Positions 39,850-53,159 of a stretch of DNA of 64,000 bases are shown here, piece after piece. Position 1 is the first letter of the stretch; each line of letters starts with the position of its first letter. This DNA is from Trichoplax adhaerens (lineage: Eukaryota > Placozoa > Uniplacotomia > Trichoplacea > Trichoplacidae). Location: positions 13,034,836-13,098,835 of the forward strand of contig NW_002060943.1 in assembly GCF_000150275.1 (NCBI RefSeq), read 5' to 3'. Both the position numbers and the translations under genes were made by a program. The notes beneath the pieces were generated by a model that worked only from the letters and a program-made list of their open reading frames with translations, ran no database searches and was not told the DNA's origin.

Positions 39850-41060
39850 TTGATATGTCTCTCTCGTTATATTCTGCAGTTACGACAATATCGTATGCAA
39901 AACTATCAGAACTAATTACTAAAATCCTTTATGCAAATTCAGGAATTTGTAAACTTTCGTTGCATGATCTCTGTACGTACTGGTGTAATTATAAGCAAAG
40001 AAATATATTTGGTGCTACTAATATAGTGCATGCTGACTGAATGGTATGATCCATCCATCCATCGTGTACTATCTCACCTTATTCGGCTACATACTAGCGG
40101 CTAATTGCAGTTCTTATACATACTGTAGTCAATACCTACTTTTTACCATCCAATTCCTCTGCAAGTAGTACTATAAATTAGTCTTTAATTTGATTTTTAG
40201 TCTTGCTTTCGTTACGTCGTTACAACATGTAGTACAGATCGTTCTCGAGTCTTGAATAAATGTAAATTTAATATAGTCCTGCTAATATCAACCATGGCAA
40301 TACTATTTATCGAGATTGACATGATTAGGAAGTTATAATCGTATATTTTAATAGTCTGGCCTTATGGTGTAGTATTTTTCTATATAAACGCGATAGACAA
40401 AGCCTCATACCAAGCTGAGTCGAGACACTATTATTCACTTATAGGCATTGTTACAGATCTCATTAGATCTATACTAAAGTCAATAAACCATTCATTAGGT
40501 ACGCTATCAGATATAATTTGTACTCTAATTATTTTCAGATCGTAAACTAGTAGAAATGCTAGCTTAGAAAATCACGTATAAGAATACACTAAGCCTAAGT
40601 CGCTAAGGTAAGGACAAACTATAACAATTCTTCAAATACAGTATATTCTTGGATGCTGGAAAATCGCAGCCATTATATCATGATGATACCAAAACGTTGA
40701 TCAATTTGCTGGTGGATGTCATCATTATATATTCAACGGTATATTCAGAGCTGGATTGATTCAATGTATTCATTGAATTGTAGATAGTCCAATTTATTAC
40801 TAACATTAAATGATCACTGATCGCAGATTCTCGTTGTATGTAATTGGATGTCTGGAAAGGGATATCGTCTCTCGGATAGCCATGCTTTCCAGTATGTATT
40901 CTCTAATTAATTCTATATTCAATCTCGGATCTTGCAATCTATCTATCATTTTCCTGTCCTTCATCGTAGCGATAGACATACAGTACTGTATATTTAATAC
41001 ATACGGTCTAAATTAAGTAATTAAATAGACACATTTCATATTGGTCCAGTTACGTCTTAT
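39850..41060. repeat. Direct segmental duplication, copy 2
   Basis: Second copy of the 32,750-33,905 segment in the same orientation, ~7.1 kb to the right. Pseudogene copy A lies between the two copies. It holds the minus-strand 52-codon ORF at 40,806-40,964. Confidence 0.9.
40806..40964 (-). CDS. Short conserved ORF or exon (52 aa), unknown
   Basis: Counterpart of 33,616-33,780: begins MKDRKMIDRLQD, ends ITYNENLRSVII and a stop. It differs at about 11 of 52 residues, several of them conservative (V/I, L/I, E/D). Function and reality are unproven. Confidence 0.3.
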   Translation of the reverse strand: MKDRKMIDRLQDPRLNIELIREYILESMAIRETISLSRHPITYNENLRSVII

Positions 41061-41660
41061 AATGCATTACTCGGGCCAAATTAAATTAGCAACGTCTTAA
41101 AAGTAGTCAGTAATCACTGTAATAAGAAAGAGAGTAGATACAATTTAGTTCAAATAGATCAAGCAAGCACAAGTATTGTAACGTTGTCGTAGAATATGGC
41201 CTTAAATAAACTATCTTTGAGACTCTTCTAAATTAAAAGAGTAAGGCTTTGTATGTAAGAATAGAGAGACTATGCAAAAATCATGGTACTGACATAAAAA
41301 AAGACTTGAAGAGTAGATAATAAAGTACTGCTATTTTAGGAAGTTAAATCTTTGAGAGCAAGGATATTTTATTGTAGCTTTACTATCTCTTTTTGGTGGT
41401 GGTTTAAAATGCTCGGTTAACGGATTGATATTACCTTGGCTTTGCTGAACTCGCTGCAAATTATTTTTTTCAATCTTAATTATACATATTAGTAGACGTA
41501 ATTCAGTTCAATTTAATATTGCAATTAGTAAAAATTATTTGAGCAGTATTACCAAAATAAAATGGCATCTTGTTTCCACGTAATTATTTCCTTGCCTTAA
41601 TTTCAAAATGACAGTGCATATATCCATTGCACAAGCCTCACAACTAGCTAGTCGCCTGCA
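41061..41660. other. Intergenic DNA, nothing recognised
   Basis: AT-rich without supported features. Confidence 0.5.
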
Positions 41661-42489
41661 CTAAATTAATTTGCGAAAATTATGTTGATTCCAGTCTATC
41701 TTCAAGGTCGTACTTGATCTATTCTGGACTGTGCAAATAAATCCTTTTTCCTTAAAGATAATCTCGTAATCCCCATTCTTCAGAGCAGGATCGACCAGAC
41801 CAGTATTGTCGATATGAATCATCTTATAGTAATGTCTGATTTTGTCTAGAATATCTTGTTCATTTACGTCTGCTATTATGATTATAATCATCAGTTTAAT
41901 CGTATTAGAGATATGATCTTTCTTGGAAAGATAGGATAGAATAACTGATGATTGCTGCTCTATTGGCTGATACATGAAGATCCATACAAAAGTCATAGTC
42001 AAGGCGATCAGAAAAAAGATGTATACAAAGTGGTCTGAGAAATGACTTAGACTTAACTAAATACAAGGATAGCCATTTTCATTTTCAACATAATGGTAAT
42101 CGTTACTTTCTAGCTTCCACCCAATTTTATCACGATTTTGATAAGCCATTAGGATAGGAAGATTGTCGGTATTATTAGTATGGATTACTGAAAATGCCTT
42201 TCGAAGATTTAATAGGGGTAATGTAAGTTTAACACTTCTAATTTTGTTACTAACAAAATGATAAACATCGGGCTATAATCTAATAATAGGCGTTAATACA
42301 GAAAAGTAAGCTGGCAGTGTTAGATAGATTAGCAAAATAAACAGTCAGCTGAACTAAGACGTCGTCGCATAAACAGATAGACGGTATTTCTAGTTTTAGG
42401 CCAGGTATATCGGATAGTTTAATATTATTGTCTTGGTGCCTTTGGCACATCTTAGCTACGGTAGGATACCTGCTGAATACTAACAGCAT
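41661..42489 (-). pseudogene. Interrupted membrane-protein-like ORF, unknown
   Basis: Three coding-like pieces follow one another on the minus strand. Piece one, 42,489-42,280, has DIPGLKLEIPSICLCDD and TVYFANLSNTASLLFC. Piece two, 42,266-42,060, is one frame over (LPLLNLRKAFSVIHTN, WKLESNDYHYVENENGYPC). After a single TAG at 42,057-42,059, piece three runs in the same frame to 41,661. It starts LSLSHFSDHFVYIFFLIALT, a hydrophobic segment that could span a membrane, and continues into a charged domain. I do not recognise the family. It could be a decayed receptor-type gene with one frameshift and one nonsense codon, or a real gene with introns that I failed to place. Confidence 0.4.
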
Positions 42490-45400
42490 AAATAAAAGCT
42501 GATTAGATTGCAGTATTCATGCAAAGTAAGATAAAAAAGAAGCATTAAGTACGCTTCAACACTCTATTAAATCAATGTTTTCTAATTAAATGTATTCTTA
42601 CCTAAACTCTAACCCGTAATCTGTTAGCGTTGCAATTGCTTATTCTGAGTTATCTCATTAATTTTGTTTTACTAATAATTTTTTTTCAACAACCAAACGA
42701 AAATAATCAGAGAAGAATGCTGTAGCATACATACAGTATGTGATAAATTTTAATTCAAATAATGGTTGCTAGATTCAGACTTATGATTACGGTACAATCA
42801 ATGAAAGTTTGCTATTTTTTCCATTTTCTAGTTTTAGATGTAACTTTTGTTTAAGTGCGTAGCCTATAAATACTATAGTCAATTTATTGATATGTTAGAG
42901 TTCGATACTATATGAAACAGTATATTAAAGCCGAGGAAAAAATTGAAATCATCGCCCAGCATAACTATGCAATAATCTTAGTAATAAGTCTACCAATATG
43001 ATCTCTTCGATGGTTACGGTTCTTGATATAAATTTGTTTATCCTGAGTGTGCGAATCGACAACATAAATAATTTAAAATCAGCATTGTAAAGCGTATTAC
43101 AGACGCATGGCTATTCTAAAAGCTGTAGATTAGAGTAATTTATTATCTATACTGATAATGCAATTTAGATGTAGACAAACAATCCGTGAAATTCTATACA
43201 TGTTCTGATACAGGATTTAAGATTCACAGAGTGCAAGGCGAAAGAATTATAATGATTTAGCTTACCGGAATTAGTAACGTATAAATTAAAGACATTATTG
43301 AGTTTTAGTTTAATTGGTTAAAATCTGACATATCCTGCAACACATTGTCAAGATTAATAGACAACTTAATTAGCAATATGGTGCTAACTTTAAAGATTTC
43401 ATATCTGCCTTACCGCTATATATTTTCATTTCTTTATTAGATCTAAGCTTTCAGCCAAAAATTATTAATAGGATGAACAAAACATGTCATTAATTAATAT
43501 AAAAAGATTTTCACCTACTATATCATATTCAGCCTTTCAGTTCCGATGATAATACCATTCGTTATTAGCTTAAAGCTATGAAGAGGTTGTACAATACAGT
43601 TTATTAAATTTAGATATACGTATATTAATCATTTTATATTATTTCAAGTGTGCTTTTCAACTTATTTGTTACGATATTTCAATCAGTTACGAGTTAAGAT
43701 ACAGTAGTTTCTAAGTTTGTAACGCTATTTCGTTACTATACCTGATCATAAGGCAAATGGGTTAAGCTTAAAAGCTCCTAGAGGCAGATATTACGTGCAC
43801 ATTGCAATTGTAAATTTCCGTCATTCTTGGTGAATTAATTATTCATTGATTGTAGAGACTTTTTAGTTATAAGTTATTTCTAATGTCTCTTGTTTGAAGT
43901 ACTTTCAGTTATTCTACCGATACTGATAGGATACTTTTACAGCCAGGATATTATATACTGTTAAAACAAATAGTACAGGTATTATTAAATGGGTTAGTNT
44001 ATGGCATAGAATTAATTAATCTCTGTCACAAATATCTTCTTTTGTGAGCGATTAAACTTCTCTAATTGCTATTACTCTCGGTGTAAGCTGGCTATTACTG
44101 TCGAGGATAGAACTACTAGAAGAGTCTTAATGTTATAATATACTTTATTGGTATAAATCTGGGTTGCAGGCCTGTCTATTACGATCGAAATTAATGGTTA
44201 TTTATGTTCATTTATTTGTGTATAGAATTCTACTTACATCATAACTATTACAATACGTTATGAGTAATGATGTCTCTATCCCAACACTATCTTCATCTGA
44301 TACTTATAGATAGGTTTATTGTTAGATATACATATAGAAACAATTTGTTAAGCAGTTTGCTATCATTTTAATCCTTTTTCTGCCTTAAGAAAGTTAATAA
44401 TTAAGTAATTCTTAACGCCGAGAATGATTCACGTTCATTTTATTTCTAATCAAAAGTAATATTGTGATTTTATCGTTAAAAATCAAATAAAAGGCTATTG
44501 CAAATATCAAAAATGCTTTGATTTGGTACCTCATCTACTATCAACGAAATAATACAATAATAATGTCTCGTAAATAAAAGTTTTCCATACAAAATAAAAT
44601 TTTCCTTTACGATATCGATAAAATGATGATACAAATCAGATAATGTGTAAGTAACAAAGGACCAAATATAAGGTGAAATTGGTCATATTAAAGGATTAAA
44701 ATCTTCATAATATTACTGTACTCCATTTTAGAACTGTCGTGGAAGTTTGGTATAGTTTATTGAGCATATATAAATTTTACAATAGTAGATATAAGCAGTC
44801 TTCTATTCTCAGAAGTAGACCTACTGTTAGATTTATACATGAATTTAATTTATTGATGATGGTAAATACTTATCCTTCGAGATACGGCATTTGATTAATT
44901 TTAAGTGTTAAGAAATTATCTAAGCGAGTGCATCGTAAATTATCAATCTTAAATTTTGATTATAATTTTAGCTACGAAGACATCGATTATTTGCGTTCGT
45001 CTGTATTATCATTAGTCTTTACGTTTAAGTGAGAGATTTGAAGACTCTTTATGACTGAAGGCTAGCAGGATCCTGACCTCACAGGGTTAACTTCGGCTAA
45101 TTTAGTTATTCTCAAATAAATCTTGATTATAGCAATAAAGGCGTGTTATAAATTATAGTACTACTAAAATAAAAGAAGCTGGGAAGGAAACACCGCCTCT
45201 TCATCATATTTATTTATTAAAAAAACAAAATTTTACTTTCATAATTGAATCTAACAAAATTAATTTCAGTATTAGTTCGACATCTTATTTTGTACATTAT
45301 TTATACACTATTTAAGAGCTAACAATAGCTTCTACTTTCATAAAGTTGAAACGAACAAATAACATAGCGATAGCAACTATTAATATGAATGAATTGTTCT

Positions 45401-47869
45401 TTCATTATTATGGTTTGAAAATAGCAGTGAATGTATTCTGATCGTGTTTGCTATGAATAAATCCCTATAGAAATATCAAAATGCGTTATACGGCTATGTT
45501 GTGCAACGGAAGTGAAAGTTGAGCTAGCAATTGTATTCTCTGCCATAGTATTTTTGAGATGCTAACATAACTATCAAAGTTATCTCGTATAACGTGAATG
45601 GCCTGGATTGTGAAGATAAATTAAGGTCGCCAAGCATGATTAGTTCTATTGTTGCATAGGAGTATGAATCTTTCAAATTCTTGATAATTTAAAATACCCG
45701 TATAGGCATAGGAAATGCTATGCTCCAGATAAACATTTAATCAGTTGTTAATAAGATTATAGTGATCGCAGCATGAAAACTATGTTATAGTCTAGGTATA
45801 CGATACCTTCGCTACATACCTAGACCATAACAACTGTTCGCATACCTCACCCGTTAGTTCAGTCATCATATAGATCGCCCTCGTCATCACGATCAGCATA
45901 CCTATACCGCAATAACTATATCGTGATTATATAGATTAGTAAGCTTTGTCGTCGTAATTTTTCACAAAACTGTATAAAAGTAATGCCTTGCTGTATGTAT
46001 ATCATTAGAATAGAATTCTGTATGCATCTTTATATTGAAGAATTTAATACTTCTGCATCTGCGACTTGGCCTTTATTCATACGGTCATGATTCATCCTCC
46101 ATTAATCTGACGAAAAATTCTAGTAAAAAAATTTACAGAGATACTAACACTATTTATTTATACAAGTTACATTTAAACAATGTCAAGACTTAATTCACAG
46201 CTACCAATGTAAACGGAATATGTAAATAGGATTTCGCCGTTTTTATTCTTCAAGTTGTTTGAATAAGATATATTTCCTTTATAAGCTACTTTTAGTGAGG
46301 CGTAAGTGAATAAATGTACTACAACTAGTATAAAAATAGGTTGACTAACGCTAGCAGTAGTCTGACTTAATATTAATCGATTTTGACGGCTTATCACTTT
46401 GAATTACTTATAAATAAATATAACATCAGCCTGAATTTAGTCTTGTGGAACCTACATTTGATTATGCTATTAGTAGATTTAATTTCAATTTAAATCCAAT
46501 CTCTGATAGGACTTCTACCCATCAAAATATCGTTGTCGCAATATAGCAAAATTGAAAGTTCAGTACCATTAAAAGTACTAAATCAACAATTCTTTATCCA
46601 TAGCCTGACATACTTTATCATTTTAGCGATATTTCTAAAGGAATTGCTAACTGTTTTATCATATTTTTCAATAATAAATTGTAGTTTCTTCAGCATTGCG
46701 TGTGGAAAATAGGTAGCTTGATCCGATAAATTTCGATGCAATATTTTTAATAGCAAATCCTAGTTTTTGCAGCGTTGCGTGAAGAAAATAAGTAGCTTAA
46801 TCCGATAATTTTCGTATAATCTCCAGTTTCTATATTTAATCTAGAGAGCAAGTTTAGAGGACATACACGTATAGGCAAAGTAAAGAGCAAAAGTATAGGA
46901 CGCCAAGTATCACGAGCCAGGGCTCAACTAGTATTTAATAGCTATACACTGTACAGCGTACGTATACACTTCTGTAGGCGATATTGAGGACGGAGCATGA
47001 AGGCTGGAAATTTGCACGACTCTCTTTCGATAATCTATTAAAACCCAACTATGTTATAGTTTATTCTTAATAATTATTCTATATCGAGATTGATTCATGA
47101 TGCAAAGATAGTGACTACAAATACGTTGTGAGGTTATTCAATCTGCTAAAATCTGCACTAACTAATATATGAAATTTACGGTATTTAATCCGACTAATTA
47201 ATACACTACAGAGCTTGTGTGCAACATACTGTCGTATATCGTATTTTTATCGTGTTTAGTTAACTTATTCTATTTCTGTTGTAAGTAGTTGATCTCAAGA
47301 ATTAAGCCGCATTATACCTTAATATATTATACTGTGATATGATTATAAAATAATATCGGTCAATGACTACTTACATTAATAGTCTTTACGAGACTTGATG
47401 AACTCAATACTACGATACTGTATACTGTATGGCGGTAGTGAAATCATATGCATCCCATATATACTGCATATTGGTTGCTGTCATGTTCTGTTTTGCGGTG
47501 ATAATAATTATTAGTTTGATAGTTTTAATCGAATAAATGTTTTGATCGACCTTCGAGCAATTATTGTACTCATTACGTCGCTAGGCTACAATTTGTGATA
47601 CAGTCGTTAGTAGATCATAGCTACGGCATGGCTAGGATACTGGTTGAATCGACCGTATATGTACCAGTGATTATTGACTAATAATAGAAATTTGCTTTTA
47701 TATTTTATTCTGAAATCTAAAAATGAGCAAAATTTACTTCTTAATATTCGCAAAATATTCCCAATGGAGCGGTGCTCACTACGTCGTATACTTGTAAATA
47801 TACAGTGGTTTAAAGTTGTTAGTTGATAATGGATTCACTTTGAATTCAAGGCGAGACTCAGATAGAACT
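42490..47869. other. Long gene-poor AT-rich stretch
   Basis: More than 5 kb with no supported gene, RNA or repeat array. The only open frame over 60 codons (46,173-46,397, minus) has no recognisable motif. One undetermined base at 43,999. Confidence 0.5.
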
Positions 47870-48760
47870 TCTCTCTATTAAAATATATTTCATTTATACT
47901 TATTTATTTTCTTTCAAATATCAATCAATTTATACAATATATTTATGAAACAACAACAAAGTGGAGTAATGAAAAGTGATTTACTGCTCAAAGCTCTTAG
48001 CTCAAAAAACCTACATTAGCTAAGAATTTAGTAGACGATGCAGATTAAATAAACAAATTAAGGCACATTGCATAGTAGAATGGAGTACACGATAACGTAT
48101 TATTCTGACATCCACTTCATACCTGCAGTATGCTACTACATCTCTTCATTAAAATAGGACATTTAATAAAGGCACGTTATGACTTATAGAATGGTCATTT
48201 ACTACCGTATAATCGGCAACGAAAAATGAGATAGTCCAACGATGAATTTTTATGATAATCGACAATGGCTGTTGCTACTTTAAATGAAGTAGTTGCTCTA
48301 ATTTCGAGCTTTTTTATAGCATATTCTCGGTATGATCACAGTAGATATGCAATAAAAAAACGGGAAGAATTTTGCAATCAGCAACCCCATTCCAAAGCTT
48401 TCTTTCGATAAAATTTAAACTCTTTGTACTGAATGTTAATTTCAGATATTTCATCAGGATATTGCGTATGTGCCGCTGCATAAGCTAACAGTAAATCAAC
48501 TGGGCCTGAAGTGGTTATTTTCTTTATCCAGTCGCTTATGGACAAAAGATTGCTAAAATTTCTGCATGTATACTAACCTTGATGAGCTTACGGAAAGAGC
48601 CATTTTACATATGTAATTAAACTAGGATTAAAGATAATCGTTCAATTGGCGTCAGTATTCTTGTCACCATTAGATTAACTTCAAATTCACTCTATCTAAA
48701 CTAAATCAATCAATGCTAACGATAATCGTTTTCATGATTATTTCGATAGAGTAATTAGCA
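47870..48760. repeat. Segmental duplicate of the 59 kb locus with an internal deletion
   Basis: The left part (47,870-48,578) matches the 3' flank and C-terminal coding part of the gene at 59,005 (58,085-59,288). The right part (about 48,580-48,760) matches that gene's upstream flank (about 61,203-61,400). The 1.9 kb between, which holds the N-terminal two thirds of the gene, is missing. The copy also lacks the 531 bp solo LTR present at 58,194-58,724. Confidence 0.85.
48290..48578 (-). pseudogene. Truncated pseudogene of the 400-aa family (copy B)
   Basis: Encodes only the last ~100 residues (CRNFSNLLSISDWIKKIT, SGPVDLLLAYAAAH, EFKFYRKKALEWGC). A TGA at 48,378-48,380 replaces the second Cys of the family's WGCC motif, and a frameshift follows. 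It begins at the deletion junction described for the surrounding segment, so it was created by that deletion. Confidence 0.85.
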
Positions 48761-50117
48761 TGCCTACATCATACAAGCGAAGCTTTTGAGTAATGTATTG
48801 AGCATACGTTCATATGATTAAGAACCGTCTCCGGCTTTCAGTGAATCTCTAAGATTTATTGTTGATAGGACTCAATTATTACATACCCATTATGGACTGG
48901 CCGCAAAATATTTACGTGTACTGCCGCTAGTGTAGTGCAGAGTTAAGCACATTATATAGCGATCCAATCTTTAGTTAACGTTCTGTCTAATTTCCAGAAT
49001 ATGTCACGAGCGAAGGTATTGAGAAGGATTATATTCTCATCATATGAGCATCCTTATTAAGATACGTTATTACTAACAACTTGTTAGTATAATAAAATTC
49101 ATCAGTTACATCGTCATTCCTAGTCATTTTTACCATATATTGCATTGCATATAGGCTACTTAAAAAACAAGATATCATGACATAACGTCCTGCACTATAC
49201 AGTGCAGAAGCCCATGGCTGCTTTATAATTTCTAGTTATTTAGGCACTGTAATGTGCTTTTAATCAGTAACTAAAACTACAATTACTAATATGGCTCATT
49301 CTAGCGAAGACAAAGTAGAGAGTAGATCTACACAAAATTGTTACTTGATATCTATTTCGTTCGTGAAAATTTTATGATACTGCATGGTATTCAGTTCTTT
49401 TTGCGACATGAGCACGATGTGATGGCGGTATACAGGATAAACAGTACAGACTATACTGGAGTGGATAGTGTACTAAAGAAAAACCGCGATGATATTAAAT
49501 TCAGCCTGTAAGCCAAAAATCTGTACCTAAATAGGCAACTTATCAGAGTCATTAAAGTCTGAATGGTCGTTCGTACCCTGACTTATGGATCGCTAGGAAA
49601 AAACTGATTTTATTCTAATATTCCATAGCTGGCTGTATGACTGCATTTTTGGGAAGGAGAATTTATTAACTTCATTCTGCAGGTATTTTACACTTTGGCT
49701 TAGCAGATTTAACGAAACATTTTATTAATTGTAATTCTAAGCAAAGCATCATGAGTTGGAATCTATCGCCGACTGAGTGACAGGACTGTATACTGAAAAT
49801 AATATCAATTAGACAGTACAGTATCTGTGCAGGTTCGTCTAGCAACTGTAATTTTTACTCTTTTAGCTACTGTATTTACAGGTGTATCCTTTTTTAGGGT
49901 GCACTGGGAGTGAGAAAAGCAGGTAGAAAAAAAACTTGATAATAATATAGGGTCGGTATTTCACTTAATAATTATGATTGAACAACGTCTTAGAATTCTG
50001 GACCCCCTACTGGAGTTCATGACGATACAACACTGCTAATTATATCTTTATAAACGAATGTAAAACACAACATATGTTAATTTTGGGGATTTTTATTCGA
50101 GCTAGCTTTCAAATCCA
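48761..50117. other. Upstream flank of family copy C
   Basis: No gene seen. AT-rich, with TACAGTA-type words near 49,440 and 49,815. Presumably contains the promoter of the gene at 50,118. Confidence 0.4.
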
Positions 50118-51389
50118 ATGCCAGTAAGTGATTGTGTAGTACACATGATTTCAAACGAAATCATGTATGAAAAGTATCCCCCATCTCTTTCAAACTGTCA
50201 TAGAGATTTCCTCCTAAGTCAACTACTTCCGTACGATCCCAATGTTAAGAAAAATAAAAGATTGATAGATGGTCTGAAAGAATATCTACTACTTACAGTT
50301 GCTGCGGAACAAGTTTTAGAACTTTCACGGAAGAATGACATTAACAAATTTGATCCACTTGTGGGAGAAAACGCCTGTCAAATTAGAGCTGTCGAGACCG
50401 CTCTTATCTTCTTCAAGCCCTCACAAGAAAACAGTACCGCTATTTTACCCAAGATACGTCAAATTAAATTGAAATGTCAAAATCTGATTAAAGATGTCGG
50501 TCAACTAGCTAAAGAAGGATATTCTTTAGCCGATTTGTTACAAAGAGACAATATCGAAATCAAGTTAAACTTCGACGAAATTTATCTAATCCAATCTTAT
50601 CTCCTTACAAAGGTGAAAATGCCTAGACCGCCAAAGGAAGAATATCCTCTCATCAAGAACGAGTATACAGATACGAAAAAAATTAAAGAAATTAGCAGTG
50701 TGGGATCTATGTTTGCCGACAGATTAGTAAGCCATTTAAGAAAAAGTCTATCTGAGCTTTCAGTCCAGTTTGTTCAGGAGTTAACATATCAAATAGACTT
50801 GGATCAGAATATAAAGCGAATGATCTCGACAGACTATGTAGCAATGCATCGCAACCTTACATGCTTACCCTGCTTTTGGGTGATGAAAGTAATCATGAAA
50901 GCTGCGCTATTTTATAAGATTCCTATAGTTATGCACGTTCAGCTAAAGAGTAAAGATAGAAATTATCAACTAGAGCACGAGATCTTCCTCTACTTCGAAG
51001 CTACTTCATTTGGATATAAGAGAGTATCCCCAACTTGCTCAAGAAAAGAGTCTCCAGCTATAATTCTGCTAGGTAGTACATGCAGAGATTTTAATAAACT
51101 TCCATCAGTAAATGAGTGGATAGAAGAAATAGCTACATCAGGCCCTTTTGATTTACTGTTAGCTTATGCGGCAGCGCACAGACAGTATCCTAATGAAACA
51201 TCGGAAAGAAAAATACGTCAAATGAATTTACAAGACGAAGAGTTTGAATTATATCAACACAACGCTTTTGAATATGGATGTAGCATGCAAAACTCCTCTA
51301 GATTTTTTTTATCGCATGCTTATTGCGATCGTATTGAGAATATTCTCCATCATACTCCGAAATTACAACTAGAACTTGACTCAAAATAG
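50118..51389 (+). CDS. Intact member of an unrecognised intronless family (copy C)
   Basis: A 423-codon frame without introns. I do not recognise the family. Residues about 20-215 look all-helical, with conserved YPPSLSNCHRDFLLSQLLPY, INKFDPLVGENACQIRA and EIYLIQSYLLTKVK. Residues about 215-423 look alpha/beta, with MHRNLTCLPCFW (a CxPC pair), PIVMHVQLKSKDRNYQLEHE, AIILLGSTCRDFNKLPSV, SGPFDLLLAYAAAHRQYP and NSSRFFLSHAYC. No signal peptide or membrane segment. The first ATG gives 15 extra residues; the ATG at 50,163 aligns with the start of the 59 kb copy and is my preferred alternative (408 aa). A GTAAGT directly after the first ATG-CCA could be a splice donor, another reason to doubt the first start. 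An AATAAA lies at 51,578-51,583. Conserved motifs shared with the copy at 59 kb suggest selection on protein sequence. Confidence 0.85.
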   Translation: MPVSDCVVHMISNEIMYEKYPPSLSNCHRDFLLSQLLPYDPNVKKNKRLIDGLKEYLLLTVAAEQVLELSRKNDINKFDPLVGENACQIRAVETALIFFKPSQENSTAILPKIRQIKLKCQNLIKDVGQLAKEGYSLADLLQRDNIEIKLNFDEIYLIQSYLLTKVKMPRPPKEEYPLIKNEYTDTKKIKEISSVGSMFADRLVSHLRKSLSELSVQFVQELTYQIDLDQNIKRMISTDYVAMHRNLTCLPCFWVMKVIMKAALFYKIPIVMHVQLKSKDRNYQLEHEIFLYFEATSFGYKRVSPTCSRKESPAIILLGSTCRDFNKLPSVNEWIEEIATSGPFDLLLAYAAAHRQYPNETSERKIRQMNLQDEEFELYQHNAFEYGCSMQNSSRFFLSHAYCDRIENILHHTPKLQLELDSK

Positions 51390-53159
51390 TATAAGAATTG
51401 GTCGATTGCTATTAAGTTTAATATTTGGATTATTTTGTATTTAATCAACTAACTACGAATATTACCGATTCGATATGCGAGTATATTGAAATTTCATAAT
51501 GTTCTATTATGGTATAATATTAGAACAGTGAGGAGATAGTATATTGTAGCCGTTATGTACTCGTAAATACATATTAGAATAAATCTCATATAATATTGTA
51601 CTCGTATTCTACTATATGGTAAGGATAAAATAAAGCGCTAACATCTACAATAATTCTTGTCTCTTGTCAATTACTTGGGCAGTACATATTAAGCAGTAAA
51701 CTTTTTTAATTTCCGTTGTCCAGTTATTTCTTCAACAAATATTATATTCACTTAATCGAGTTTGAATGAGAATGAGTGAATAAATATAATGGAGATAAAA
51801 TTTATGAATGAAATGATCGCAGAAAAATTCTCTAAAAAACAACAGGATAGCTTGAATCCCAAGGCGATAATTATCATCGGAACGGTAGCTAATGCGAAAT
51901 ATCTACCAGCAAAAATTTGCCAATAAGTTTGCCATACGATCAGCAAGGGGAAAATGATTTTTCCTTAGGTTAACAGTATCAACTTTTACAATAACTTAAC
52001 ATGTAATCCAAAAAGTATCCGAGAACAACATTGGTGTAATATATGTAATGCTGATCCTACCTCGGAAGTTTATCTTAAATCAGAGAGAGTCTGAAAGTGC
52101 GGCCTAAATCGAAGATTTATCACTTTAAAAGTAAATGATAGAAATCTGAATTAATACTAAAACAAATTCAAGGAAAAGTTTTATTCAAATTAGGGTTGCT
52201 TGATTTAGAATTACAGTGGCGATGTAAATAAGTTCAACTTGGTGTTTTTTTATTATTAATTCTCGTGCCTTGGATATAGCTTTCCTTACTTAAGCAATAG
52301 CAATCGTGCATTAAAACTGCAATCCTTAATTCATGTGGTGAGTTCACTTGCCTAGTAACCCTTGATAAGCGATACCACACACTCTCTCTTAGCTCCTTTA
52401 GAATAATAACGTGCTTTTGAATTGGTAATTAAGTAACTTACATAATAAAGGCGGTACATAGCGATGAATAGATTAGCTTGGTATGTCCTCATCTACATAT
52501 AGGATAGTTCACTAGTTACAGTAATAAATTTTTTACGTCAACTTTAATAGCTAGAAGTTTGGGGAATGTAGCTAGGGTTAAAAAAAATGGAAGATTTTAC
52601 TTAAAATGGAATAAAATTTACTCTAAATCGAAGATAGTGTAGATCGTTTTCTCAAAATTAAAATCTTTATGTCTAGAAAGGTACCGGTATTATCGCTGTA
52701 CTAAAAATATATTAACAGATTTGCTAGGGTCATGCAATTTATGGCAAGTAGCAGATTGCATTTCGTTACGCTTTTATACCTGGTACAGATACTAGAGCTT
52801 AATATTCTATAAATACTGTATAAAGACAGCTGCAAAGTAGAAATATCGCAGTTGGCAAAATAGGCTTGAAATGTAAGTATAACTATTTAATCGACATAAC
52901 CAGTATGCTTGTTTGATATTCAGTTTTCAGACATATATTTCAACATAGAAATTATAACTGGTAAGATCTGGGTTGTAAAATTTATCCAACACTGTTTTTT
53001 GTTCATCTTTCGGAGTATGATGTAAAGATATTTAAGATAACTATACGATGGCGTTGATAACTATAATATAGTTTAACTAAGCACCGTGTGGTACACGAGG
53101 TAGACTAAACTCTTTCGATTCCATCCAAAATGTCTTGTTTAAAGGAGAAATTGAAACAT
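51390..53159. other. Intergenic DNA
   Basis: AT-rich; includes the probable poly(A) signal of copy C near 51,580. No other supported features. Confidence 0.5.

Noticed and set aside
32750-41060. Interpretation of the direct repeat pair as the two LTRs of one retrotransposon
   Set aside because: The 6 kb between has no gag or pol, no primer-binding site was seen, the repeats lack clear TG...CA ends, and a pseudogene of another family sits inside.
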